DNA of 56,284 nt from CAYWFU01 sp964457585 (lineage in GTDB: Bacteria; JACRDZ01): assembly GCA_964457585.1 (NCBI GenBank), contig CAYWFU010000012.1:1-56284 (forward strand). Reading direction: 5' to 3'. Within the stretch, counting starts at the first letter, position 1, and each line of letters begins with the position of its first letter. Both the position numbers and the translations under genes were made by a program. The notes under the pieces were generated by a model that was given only the letters and a program-made list of their open reading frames with translations, had not been told where the DNA came from and ran no database searches. Shown here piece by piece: positions 37,601 through 45,839 of the stretch.

Positions 37601-40600
37601 AAGCATCTATCCAGAATCTTGCCCCAGACTCAATTATTAGGGTTGCGTTGTGTCCAATATTCAATGGTTCACGTATAAGAAAAGGGCCCATATCCTTTGT
37701 TAAAACTAAAGTACTATCAATATTTCCCTTTAATACTCTTTTAAATTCAATCGGAACATATTCAATATTTAAACTGAATTTTTGAGATTCAATATTAAAT
37801 TTGTTTTTGAATTTTATATAAATAGTTTTCACTTCTCCATTTTCACTTAAAATGAAATTTTTTGTCTCTTCATATAGCTCCCATTTAGAATTTTCAAAAT
37901 CGGGATTTTCGCTTAAAATCACTGCTTGTGCATTGTCTACAAAAAATTTCAAATGAATATTTCTTGAGCGTGAATTTTTTCCTTCCATTATAGCGGCAGG
38001 TTGGTCATTCATTATATAAAATATAGAAGGATTAATAATAATGGATTTGGAATCATCTTTCTCAATAATATTCGTATTAACACCTTGCGCATTCTCAACC
38101 GTAATAATATTTATACCTTCCATTTCTTTAGTTATTTTAATTGTGTTAGTTATAAAAGTGTCATTTAATTGATAAGTCGATAAAAAATTAGAGAGATAAT
38201 ATGTTATTGTAAATGGGTCATTATCTTCTACGGCAATCATTTTATCTTCAAGATCTCTCCATCTTGAAAATTCAATTTTTCCATTAAAGATTCCATTAAA
38301 TTCTTTATTTTCCTTTAAAATAAATCTCTGTCCTTCAGGCTCAAGACGTGAAAATACCATAACACTTATCTCATCATTTCCTGGTCCTGTAATTTTATCA
38401 TGAGTATTATCTCTTATCGCAATCTCAGGCAAATTATCATAACCAAAATAGCTTTCGGAATTTAATAAAACATCACCCTGTTCCATATTACTAAAAGTAT
38501 AGGTATTGAATGGCGGTATATTTTCATCTTTGTTATAAAATATTGATTGAATAGAAAGACTATTTTCAAGAACTATTATTTTTTTATCCTTAGTAATAAA
38601 ACATATAAAGGGCAGAATATTTGGATTCATTGATTGATTAAAAATAATTTTTATTTGAAAATCATCCATAAGCCCAACTGGATTTGGATATTCATATTTA
38701 ATAATTTTTGGTTTACGTGTATCAACATAACATATAATTTCATTTGAAGTTCCGCTTTTCCCATTTAAATCGGTTGCAAGAACACGCAAAATATTTTTTC
38801 CTTCTTTAATAATTATTTTTTCTTTAAATAAACCATCTTTCATTGATATTACATTTTTCTTCCCGTTTATAAGAACTAAACCTTTTGAAATACTGGGATT
38901 GTCTATTTCTCCTGAAATTTGCACTTCATAATTATTTAGAATAGAATTATCTTTTGGAGTTAAAAGTTTTATTTTAGGTCCGCCTTCTGAAATAGTAATT
39001 GGTTTATTTTTTTCTTCAAGTTTATCTATAGAATTATCTTCCTCTTTTTTTTGTATAGTTTTATTTTTTAAATCCAGTTCATCAGTATGACAGGATTCAC
39101 ATAATTGATCTTTATTATTTATAATCCGCAAAAAACTATTCATGCTATTCCCTTCAATAATTTCTCTTTTTTGATTATCCATTGGGGCCCATTGATGTAC
39201 ATTATGGCATGTAGAACAGCTAACATAATCCCAGAAACCCATATTGCCTTCTAAATCATAAAGAGGTAAATTATCAGGAGGCGGAATAAGATTTTTTTTT
39301 GTAAGGGAAAACAGAATTATAGGATGATGATTATTCTGATCTTTAGAGGCTGCCACATTTCCCTGTGAATGACAATTTTTGCAAACTTTTGAAATAATGT
39401 CAATAACTTCATTGTTATTTATAGCAGAAGCAGATAATAAATAACGTTTATTAGTGTTATGTACGGTGTGACAGGGAGAACATTGTCCAAACTGCGATAT
39501 ATTCTGTCCTGATAAATTTTTATATTGTGGGAAATTTATTTTAAGGTCGTGTTTAGTTTTCAGAATTGTCTCCTGTTCTTTATGACAATTAAGACAAAGT
39601 TCTGAATTTTCATTCGTAATATTTAAAAATTTATTAGATTTAACTTTTTTAAGTACATCTAAATCTAATTTATTCAATAATTTTGGATTGAAAACTTTAT
39701 CTCCTTTTATTAAATTCGCTGCACCTTTAGTAATTAAGTTGGCAAAAATTTCAGATTCTTTGGCAAAGGGATTAATATTTAAAACTTTGATTCTAGCAAT
39801 TATTAAATCATTTCTTATTATACTTAAAATATCGTCTTTTTTTACTTCTATTTTATTATTTATCTGATCAACATAAACCTTATCTCCAGTAGAATATATA
39901 ACTTCCCCAATTATTATTTTTTGTATATAAGTTTCGTTTAAGAATTTTTTTTCTTCTTTATCAGATTCTGATTCAAATTTTGATTTTATTCGTCTATGAA
40001 TATTATGGCATGTAATGCATTTGATCGTTCCTTTATCAGATATTTTTCCATCTTGATCAAATAAAGGTAAATTTGAAGTCATTCTCCACGAAGGAATAGA
40101 TACATTTATTGGATGAGAGTTGTCATCTTTAATTTTTTCATCCTGATGACAACTTAAACATTTTTTTGTTATAATGTCCTCTCCGGAACCATATTTTCGT
40201 GCAAATTTTTCTTTATCATATCCGTTATGCATAAGATGGCATGAAGAGCAAGTGCCATTATCAATAGGATTATCTCCTTTTATGTTTTCTTCATTATAAA
40301 TACTTTCAGCTAAATCGTGAGGTGTCCTTACAATCAATCCTTCTACCTTATGACAATTTGTGCATAATTCTGAATTCAATTTATTATTTATACGTAAAAA
40401 TCTATAAATAGTATTATCCTTTTTTAAATTATTTTTTTTATCATCCTGTATTACAGTTGATTCATCTTGCAATGAATTATGAACTTCATGACATGTGGAA
40501 CATGTTATTTTGCCATCAAAAACTATTTTCCCGTCTTCATTAAATAGAGGTAAAGTTGTGGTTAAACCTTTTTGAATAATATTAATATTATAAGGATGAG

Positions 40601-41168
40601 AAAAATCATTTAGAATTCTATTTTTAGCGCAGCCTTTTTCATTATGACATCCAAAACAGAACATTGAAATTATATTTGTAGAAAAAGGTAATTTTTTTGC
40701 CCATAAATTTGTTTCTATCCCATTATGAATTAAATGACATGCTGAACATTGCCCCATTTTTTTTGTTGTTTGTCCTATTAAATTTTTTTCATCAGGAGCT
40801 GAAATATTTAAATCATGTTTTGAACCAATAATATTTTTTTTATCATCATGGCAATTAAGACAAAAAAGTGAAACAGGAGCATTAGAAATACGCAGCAAGT
40901 AGGTAGTTGATGGATCATTTTTTTCTTTAAGTGAGTTGGGATCTCTATAATGATGCGTATGGCATGTCAAACAATCAATTTTATTATTAAATATGGGAAA
41001 GGTTGTTTTAAGTTCGGTTCCCTCAATTGATAATATATGCTGAGCATATTTTTTTTGAGAATGACAGGTATTGCAAGCAATAGTTGTATCGTATTTTATT
41101 GCAAATGTTTTGACTATTATTATTTGATATAATATAAATATTAGCAAGCAGTTTATAATTTTTTTCAT
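34689..41168 (-). CDS. Giant 15-haem c-type cytochrome fused to Ig-like and beta-helix modules
   Basis: 2159 residues from the ATG at 41168 (signal peptide MKKIINCLLIFILYQIIIVKTFA). Residues 32-695 hold fifteen CxxCH motifs. After the first they repeat in units of four with fixed order: CxTCHxxH, LCxNCH followed by HDL, CSxCHxxHN, CxxCH followed by HP; three complete units and a half are present. Distal His residues suggest bis-His ligation. A beta domain (about 409-493: GEVIYSTGDKVYVD...LIKGDKVF) interrupts unit three. Then come five Big_5-like modules (FNESLDTTFIPEV, ITPPIILDE) and a right-handed beta-helix (about 1143-1459) capped by NWWGIKNFEIIEKFIYDRNDE. It is probably an exported electron-transfer surface protein; no partner oxidoreductase is in view. 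Confidence 0.88.
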   Translation of the reverse strand: MKKIINCLLIFILYQIIIVKTFAIKYDTTIACNTCHSQKKYAQHILSIEGTELKTTFPIFNNKIDCLTCHTHHYRDPNSLKEKNDPSTTYLLRISNAPVSLFCLNCHDDKKNIIGSKHDLNISAPDEKNLIGQTTKKMGQCSACHLIHNGIETNLWAKKLPFSTNIISMFCFGCHNEKGCAKNRILNDFSHPYNINIIQKGLTTTLPLFNEDGKIVFDGKITCSTCHEVHNSLQDESTVIQDDKKNNLKKDNTIYRFLRINNKLNSELCTNCHKVEGLIVRTPHDLAESIYNEENIKGDNPIDNGTCSSCHLMHNGYDKEKFARKYGSGEDIITKKCLSCHQDEKIKDDNSHPINVSIPSWRMTSNLPLFDQDGKISDKGTIKCITCHNIHRRIKSKFESESDKEEKKFLNETYIQKIIIGEVIYSTGDKVYVDQINNKIEVKKDDILSIIRNDLIIARIKVLNINPFAKESEIFANLITKGAANLIKGDKVFNPKLLNKLDLDVLKKVKSNKFLNITNENSELCLNCHKEQETILKTKHDLKINFPQYKNLSGQNISQFGQCSPCHTVHNTNKRYLLSASAINNNEVIDIISKVCKNCHSQGNVAASKDQNNHHPIILFSLTKKNLIPPPDNLPLYDLEGNMGFWDYVSCSTCHNVHQWAPMDNQKREIIEGNSMNSFLRIINNKDQLCESCHTDELDLKNKTIQKKEEDNSIDKLEEKNKPITISEGGPKIKLLTPKDNSILNNYEVQISGEIDNPSISKGLVLINGKKNVISMKDGLFKEKIIIKEGKNILRVLATDLNGKSGTSNEIICYVDTRKPKIIKYEYPNPVGLMDDFQIKIIFNQSMNPNILPFICFITKDKKIIVLENSLSIQSIFYNKDENIPPFNTYTFSNMEQGDVLLNSESYFGYDNLPEIAIRDNTHDKITGPGNDEISVMVFSRLEPEGQRFILKENKEFNGIFNGKIEFSRWRDLEDKMIAVEDNDPFTITYYLSNFLSTYQLNDTFITNTIKITKEMEGINIITVENAQGVNTNIIEKDDSKSIIINPSIFYIMNDQPAAIMEGKNSRSRNIHLKFFVDNAQAVILSENPDFENSKWELYEETKNFILSENGEVKTIYIKFKNKFNIESQKFSLNIEYVPIEFKRVLKGNIDSTLVLTKDMGPFLIREPLNIGHNATLIIESGARFWIDASQKEKIKIIVKGKLITNGNENNRIIFTSNALLPESYDWEGIEFINSSGNSLKYTNIEYANSGLNFINSNAIVDNCKINYNKNAGIICENHSNPYIILNEFQNNGIGIITRNISIPEIINNLIFSNEIGILCENMSSPKIIINSIMKNSYAGIKCTDLSSPPISDNNISQNSKFGIYINGASPMLNQNSINENSIGIFCENFKNPFLIKRNNIFNNKEYSIKLSKFNRNLDASKNWWGIKNFEIIEKFIYDRNDEKKLGKIYFTPIIETPFISKNTDIEIDKTKPKLLICEYQNPANITSNFQISFVFDEALNPYLLPMVTLISQNLNKEINVQSGRFSSINMENDTYISSDIVLDEIISGQIDIYIENIQDLTGNTIDKIHAGSFLLDPTLKIKEGNYVSSPTVTLMIKANDIFNMMIDENPEFKNKSWEQFSSEKQVQLSKEGENTIYVSLFCNTGKILPKSQIKVILDRISPRIIEESFNVPKIDDYFNLKLFFNEQLDPLKKIKITLKSSNNNEFILPEGELISTNLNNDTYAIQSAIIPENLEGYISVLIENATDLAGNKISSTYMNNLFYYDIIPPSPLVKIKNGNYTQNSDIALLFEEQKDYPEIEVIFSENKDLKDAEWEQLKKEKNFKLSSSDGEKNIYLKFRDKAGYASSLQKITLFLDTLQPKIIDYKYPVPIRVNKSFQIKIQFNESLDTTFIPEVNLISTGAKNPIIYGNGAFTSLRNMNDTYITPPIILDEDMGGAITVVVSKAIDLAKNEMELVMNKSFNFDSYFIIPIEIKQGQTVNNPKVNFYISSPGIKKMIVSEDIRFKDINWEEYKPEKEFILSPEDGLKKVFFKFEDDKGNVSKIQTVEITLDRIKPVITSFDLPKDIEYNKPFTFSINFNKEIKNQKPLIILMSSSGFNYFVINEGKFVDNKIKNNIYITPDIILDESMKGKITIFVDNIKDIAENKMDAVYQQILDIK

Positions 41169-41260
41169 AAATTTATTCTCTTTTAATATATTAAATAGTA
41201 CCATATTATTTAATATTAATGAATTGTAAAATTTAAAATAATATGATAATAATTATATCT

Positions 41261-43294
41261 ATGTTTATTAAAAATATTAAGAAAATATGTTTATCGACTC
41301 TATTTGTATCTATATTTGCATTAAAAAATATAAATGCAGATAGCGGTTTTTTTAGTACAGGGGGAAAAATAGTTCAAATACCTTCTGAAAAAGTAATTAT
41401 ATTAAATGTAAATTCTAAACAGGAAATGATAATTCAAACTGATATTTATGGTTCTTATAATGATTTTATATGGGTCATACCTGTTCCATCTTTACCTCAA
41501 GTAAGAATTTTAAAAGATGATATCTTCAAGGATATAGAAAAATCCTTTTCTATGGATATTAATGCTGATCCTTCTGATTTATCCGAAGAAGATGAAAAAA
41601 ATAATAACTTAAAAAAAGCTACTATTATAGATATTAAAATCTTTTCGTCTTTTGATAAAGAAAGTGATTCCTTTTATTTATGGCTTACTCGAAAAGGTTT
41701 CATTCCAAACAAAATTCTAGAAAAAGCTTTGATTGATTTTAAACAAAAAAATTTTTATTTTATCGTTATTAAATTATATACAATGGATGAAATAGAAAAA
41801 GATAGATCTTTTGAATGGAAAATTCCTCCAATTCACATTACTTTTCAGTCAAAAAATCCATTTTTTCCGATGAAACTGCATTCACAAAATTCAACAAATA
41901 CTAAATTGAATTTATACATGATTGATACTGCATTAATAGATGATGGAACTATTTTTGTGCCAAATTTTAATAAAGCAAAAACACCAAACAAAGAATTGAA
42001 TTTTAAAGAATTTCAGTATATTTATGATATTTTTCCACTAACAGTGAAAAATAAGTATTTTATAAATAAATTGGAAGATATAATTTATTCGGGCAAAAAC
42101 TATGAAGATGTAATAATCAAATCTGTTTTTTTAAATAGAAATAAATATATAAATATTCTGGAAGATAAAGATTTCACAACAACACAAAGAGTGCAGGCAA
42201 TTAAAACTTTAGCCGGTGATAATAATTCAGATAGTTTGAAAATTTTTTATAAATTACTGAAAGATGATAATGATGTGTTAGCTATTCATTCAGCTATTGC
42301 TATATGGAAAACAAATTCTGATCCGCTGATTCCAAAAATTTTAATTGAAAAATTTAAAAAAATTTGTCAGCCATATTATTTCGATTGCTATATACCTGAA
42401 AGCGATAAAAGTTTTATCGAAATTTTCGGAGAACTTGGATTAACGGATGCAATTCCTATTTTAGTAAAAATAATAAATAAAGCAAGGGAAAATATTCTTA
42501 TCAATCAGTCAGGTAAAGGTTTGCCTGTTTATATTCTACGGGTACTTGAAGCGATGGAAAAAATTGGGACTAATAAAGATGCTATCCCCGGTTTATTGTA
42601 TGTAACTGAACAAGATCCATATTTTTGTTATCATTCTATCGTATTAGCAACCAAATTATTAGGTTCTGTTGGAGATGACAATATTTTATCCGAACTTAAT
42701 CGAATATCTAATCTTGACTGGGGAGGAAGTTCAACTGAAGAAGCCTGGAAATTTTATTTAATAAGAGATGCAGCTCAGGAAGCAATTTTAAAAATAAAAT
42801 TAAAAAAAATATCTGATATGGAAAAAAAAATTTTGTTTTTGCGGGAGTTAATGAATAATTTTAATAATGTTGAAGAAAGTTATCAATCATCAGTTGAATT
42901 ATTGCGTTTAGGAGAAAGAGGTAAATCAGAAGAAGTATTTTTTAATTTTTTAAAAATGGAAGATCATATTTATGGTGCTTCACAAACAGCAAATGAATTA
43001 TTATTGTATAATGCAGTTCCTCCTTTAATTGAATCATTGATATTGAGAAAAGGCAATGTCCCTCATACTGTTTATCAAGCGTTGGAAAAATTGGATAAAG
43101 ATGGAATATCCGCCCCGACATTAATCAAAGTGATAGAAACAAATCCAAATGATATTCCTATAACATATTCAATTAATACTTTGAAAAATATCGGAACAAA
43201 AGAAACAATAGATTTATTGAAAGCATCAAAATTGATCGGTAATGAAATAAAAAAAGAAGTAATTTTTCATATAGAACAGCGGATAAATAATTAA
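41261..43294 (+). CDS. DUF2330-like secreted protein with HEAT-like repeats
   Basis: 677 residues from the ATG at 41261, whose product begins with a signal peptide (MFIKNIKKICLSTLFVSIFALKNINA); an ATG at 41243 is also possible, and neither has a clear ribosome site. Residues 30-240 match DUF2330 (ADSGFFSTGGK, VIILNVNSKQEMIIQTDIYG, FIWVIPVPSLPQV). Residues about 290-670 form alpha-helical HEAT-like repeats (VQAIKTLAGDNNSDSLKIFYKLLKDD; AIPILVKIINKAR; APTLIKVIETNPN). Function unknown. It is divergent from the cytochrome gene across 92 AT-rich bases, so the two may share regulation. Confidence 0.7.
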   Translation: MFIKNIKKICLSTLFVSIFALKNINADSGFFSTGGKIVQIPSEKVIILNVNSKQEMIIQTDIYGSYNDFIWVIPVPSLPQVRILKDDIFKDIEKSFSMDINADPSDLSEEDEKNNNLKKATIIDIKIFSSFDKESDSFYLWLTRKGFIPNKILEKALIDFKQKNFYFIVIKLYTMDEIEKDRSFEWKIPPIHITFQSKNPFFPMKLHSQNSTNTKLNLYMIDTALIDDGTIFVPNFNKAKTPNKELNFKEFQYIYDIFPLTVKNKYFINKLEDIIYSGKNYEDVIIKSVFLNRNKYINILEDKDFTTTQRVQAIKTLAGDNNSDSLKIFYKLLKDDNDVLAIHSAIAIWKTNSDPLIPKILIEKFKKICQPYYFDCYIPESDKSFIEIFGELGLTDAIPILVKIINKARENILINQSGKGLPVYILRVLEAMEKIGTNKDAIPGLLYVTEQDPYFCYHSIVLATKLLGSVGDDNILSELNRISNLDWGGSSTEEAWKFYLIRDAAQEAILKIKLKKISDMEKKILFLRELMNNFNNVEESYQSSVELLRLGERGKSEEVFFNFLKMEDHIYGASQTANELLLYNAVPPLIESLILRKGNVPHTVYQALEKLDKDGISAPTLIKVIETNPNDIPITYSINTLKNIGTKETIDLLKASKLIGNEIKKEVIFHIEQRINN

Positions 43295-43297
43295 TAC

Positions 43298-43324
43298 TTT
43301 ACTCAGATAAAATTATGGTATAAT
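43298..43324 (+). promoter_or_regulatory. Candidate sigma-70 promoter for yebC
   Basis: Consensus -10 TATAAT at 43319-43324 and TTTACT 15 bases upstream. The 5' untranslated region would include the hairpin-pair repeat at 43340-43420. Confidence 0.45.
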
Positions 43325-43339
43325 ATTATAATGTAAATT

Positions 43340-43420
43340 TAGGTACAGAAATTTAAAACGCTCGATAAATCGAGCAACTACATTGAAATTTTTGTAGTTG
43401 CCTGATTTATCAGGCTTAAT
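43340..43420. repeat. Hairpin-pair repeat, copy 2
   Basis: GCTCGATAAATCGAGC with AACTACA, then TTGTAGTTGC joined to GCCTGATTTATCAGGC, then TTAATTTATAAAT. Copy 1 in the other orientation shares the TATAAATTAAGCC end. It lies just before the yebC ribosome site GGAGG. Confidence 0.8.
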
Positions 43421-43439
43421 TTATAAATAGGAGGAAGCT

Positions 43440-44195
43440 ATGTCAGGTCATTCTAAATGGAGTACAATAAAACATAAAAAGTCTAAACTCGATGCTCAAA
43501 GAGGTAAAATTTTTTCAAAAGTAATAAGAGAAATTGTTATAGCAGCTAGAAGTGGGGGAGGGGATGCTGAAAGCAATATAGCTTTAAGAAATGCTCTCCA
43601 AAATGCGAAAGACAATAATTTGCCTTCTGATACAGTTAAAAGAGCAATCCAAAGAGGAACAGGAGAAATTGAAGGCGTGAATTATGAGGAAGTAATTTAC
43701 GAAGGTTATGGACCGCAGGGTGTTGCTTTATTAGTTCAGGTGCTCACTGATAATAAAAATCGTACTGCTTCAGAAGTACGTCATATATTTTCGCGCAACC
43801 ACGGCAATATGGGTGAAGCAGGATGTGTTTCCTGGATGTTTAGTAAAAAAGGTTACATTACTGTTGATAAAAAAATAGTAGATGAAGATACTTTATTGGG
43901 CTGGGTACTTGATGCAGGCGCTCAAGACATGCAGACAGGTGAATCTGTTTATGAAATATTCAGCGCTCAGGAAGATTTTTTGAAAATTAAAAATCTCTTA
44001 CAGGAAAAAAATATACCAACACAAGTTGCTGATGTAACTATGATACCGCAAACCTATGTAAAATTGGAAGGTAATGATGCGGAAAGAATGCTTAAACTTA
44101 TGGAAGCACTTGAGGATCACGATGATGTACAAAATGTTTATGCAAATTTTGATATAGACGAATCTATTATTGAGAAATATTCTATGAAGGAGTAA
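43440..44195 (+). CDS. yebC: YebC/PmpR family regulatory protein
   Basis: 251 residues, full length. Signature MSGHSKWSTIKHKKSKLDAQRGKIF, then RNALQNAKDNNLPSDTVKRAIQRGTG and the acidic C-terminal ALEDHDDVQNVYANFD. YebC proteins act as transcription regulators and, in recent work, as ribosome-associated factors for proline-rich stretches. Strong ribosome site AGGAGG. ruvC follows 3 bases after its stop, the usual bacterial arrangement. Confidence 0.95.
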   Translation: MSGHSKWSTIKHKKSKLDAQRGKIFSKVIREIVIAARSGGGDAESNIALRNALQNAKDNNLPSDTVKRAIQRGTGEIEGVNYEEVIYEGYGPQGVALLVQVLTDNKNRTASEVRHIFSRNHGNMGEAGCVSWMFSKKGYITVDKKIVDEDTLLGWVLDAGAQDMQTGESVYEIFSAQEDFLKIKNLLQEKNIPTQVADVTMIPQTYVKLEGNDAERMLKLMEALEDHDDVQNVYANFDIDESIIEKYSMKE

Positions 44196-44198
44196 AAT

Positions 44199-44693
44199 TT
44201 GCGAATACTAGGTATTGACCCTGGATTAGCACTTATAGGATATGGGATTATTGAAGCAGCAGGAAGCAATTTAAATCCTTTGAGTTATGGATGTATTTCT
44301 ACCAAAGCTAACGATTCATTAGATCAAAGATTAAAGATTATTTATAATGATTTATTGGAAATAATAAAAACTTATAAACCTGATGTTGTAGCAATTGAAG
44401 AACTTTTTTTTGCAGCCAATGTAAAAACTGCGATTTTAGTTGGTGAAGCACGCGGAGTAATTATTTTGAGTGCGGCAAATCTGGATATACCTATTATTGG
44501 TTATACTCCTTTAGAAATTAAACAAGCAATAACCGGGTATGGGCATGCGGATAAGAAACAGATACAATATATGGTTAAAAAATTGCTTAAATTAGATAAT
44601 ATCTCCGGACCTGATGATGTATCAGATGGATTGGCAGTTGCAATTTGTCATTCTTTTTTTAAAAAAATGAATAAGATAACCAACTCAAGTTGA
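44199..44693 (+). CDS. ruvC: Holliday junction endonuclease RuvC, 3' end altered by MITE
   Basis: 164 residues with TTG start (LRILGIDPGLALIGYGII: first catalytic Asp). Other acidic residues are in VVAIEELFF and the HADKKQIQYMVKKLL/GPDDVSDGLAVAICH segment. It resolves Holliday junctions with RuvAB. The last codons AAC TCA AGT TGA run into the MITE at 44683. Removing that element and one AACCA copy gives ...ITNKAEY-TAA, ending one base before the ruvA ATG. So only the final few residues have changed, and function is probably retained. Confidence 0.93.
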   Translation: MRILGIDPGLALIGYGIIEAAGSNLNPLSYGCISTKANDSLDQRLKIIYNDLLEIIKTYKPDVVAIEELFFAANVKTAILVGEARGVIILSAANLDIPIIGYTPLEIKQAITGYGHADKKQIQYMVKKLLKLDNISGPDDVSDGLAVAICHSFFKKMNKITNSS

Positions 44694-44864
44694 CTGACTT
44701 TTTATAACATAAAATTAAATATTAAATATAAAAAATCAAAATTAATGTGTCACTTCGTGACATTATTATGTTTTAAATCAACAAATGTCCGCAGGACACT
44801 ACAATTTTGCATTTTAAATTTTGAATTTTGAATTTATCTCCACAAAAACTCAGTCAACTTGAGT
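44683..44864. mobile_element. 182-bp MITE-like element, copy 2, inserted in ruvC
   Basis: Ends ACTCAAGTTGACTGAC and its complement; target duplications AACCA at 44678-44682 and 44865-44869. It contains the same two hairpins as copy 1 (TGTCACTTCGTGACA and TGTCCGCAGGACA) in the opposite order. It separates ruvC from ruvA and provides the ruvC stop codon. Confidence 0.85.
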
Positions 44865-44887
44865 AACCAATAAAGCGGAATACTAAA

Positions 44888-45493
44888 ATGATCTACTATA
44901 TTAATGGTAAACTTGAACATAAATCTCCAGATAAAATTATTGTAGATATTAATGGTATTGGATATCAAATTTTCATACCTCTTTCAACTTATCAAAAACT
45001 TCCAGATAAAAATGAAATTGTAAAAATATATACCTATTGTCAGATTAGAGAAGATATAATAAATATTTTTGGTTTTTATTCATTAGATGAAAAAGAATTA
45101 TTTGAAAACCTTATTTCTGTATCTTCTGTCGGTCCGCGAATAGCAATAAATATACTATCTCAGATCTCTGCCGAAGATTTTAAAAAAGCGATTTTAAAAG
45201 CAGACATTAATACACTTACAAATATTTCAGGTATTGGCAAGAAAACTGCGCAAAGACTGGTAATTGAACTAAAAGATAAAATTGGCAATTCTAAAGATAA
45301 TAATGTTTCATTTCTTATGGATATTATGGATTCTCCTAAATTTGAAGAAGCAATTAATGCGCTGGTCGCTTTAGGATATAAACAAAATGAAGCAGGGAAA
45401 GCGGTTATAAATGCAAGAAAAATATTAGGAGATAATGTATCAATAGAAATATATATTAAACAGAGTTTGAAATATTTGGCAAAAATTCTATAA
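44888..45493 (+). CDS. ruvA: Holliday junction branch-migration protein RuvA
   Basis: 201 residues. Domain I OB fold (MIYYINGKLEHKSPDKIIVDINGIGYQI), domain II double helix-hairpin-helix (LISVSSVGPRIAINILS; LTNISGIGKKTAQRLVIELKDK) and domain III (FEEAINALVALGYKQNEAGKAV), all complete. A tetramer binds the junction and recruits RuvB. ruvB is not downstream in this window. The coupling to ruvC has been broken by the MITE. Confidence 0.95.
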   Translation: MIYYINGKLEHKSPDKIIVDINGIGYQIFIPLSTYQKLPDKNEIVKIYTYCQIREDIINIFGFYSLDEKELFENLISVSSVGPRIAINILSQISAEDFKKAILKADINTLTNISGIGKKTAQRLVIELKDKIGNSKDNNVSFLMDIMDSPKFEEAINALVALGYKQNEAGKAVINARKILGDNVSIEIYIKQSLKYLAKIL

Positions 45494-45517
45494 TTTTACT
45501 TCATTACATTTCATAAT

Positions 45518-45811
45518 AATAGTATTTATGCAGTTACAGGCGTTTTATGGAATTCAATCGGAGCTGGCGGAGGTCAATGGCAGTAGCTTAAGGAGAAAAT
45601 TGTAGTTGTTCGATTTATCGAACGTAAAAAAAGCTTGATAAATCAAGCAACTACAAAAATCAAAAACATAAAATCATTAAAAAAACTCCTTAAGTTACTG
45701 CCATTGGGCGGAGGTGGAGGATGGGTGCCAGCTTTGATAATAGTTCCTCCAGCAGCAAATCATCAGCGGATGATTTATATCTCATGTAATGTTGGTGGTT
45801 TTTATAAATCA
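45518..45811 (+). pseudogene. Relic of a BNR/propeller-type exoprotein gene, split by an element
   Basis: If the element at 45575-45706 and one GGCGGAGGT copy are removed, one frame reads SIYAVTGVLWNSIGAGGGG and continues WVPALIIVPPAANHQR, MIYISCNVGGFYKS. The pattern GGGGWVP...DP..p..mYis.DVGGfYkS is that of the first blade of BNR/sortilin-type secreted proteins (xyloglucanase-like). No start codon with ribosome site, and no homology after about 45811. It is a gene remnant, not an active gene. Confidence 0.6.
45575..45706. mobile_element. 132-bp inverted-repeat element with 9-bp target duplication
   Basis: 21-bp terminal repeats with one mismatch (CAATGGCAGTA...CTTAAGGAG and its complement), flanked by GGCGGAGGT at 45566-45574 and 45707-45715. 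The inside carries a hairpin pair: TTGTAGTTG-GTTCGATTTATCGAAC and GCTTGATAAATCAAGC-AACTACAA (45600-45656). Confidence 0.88.
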
Positions 45812-45839
45812 TTTACCCATATATCAGGAGTTTCTATTT

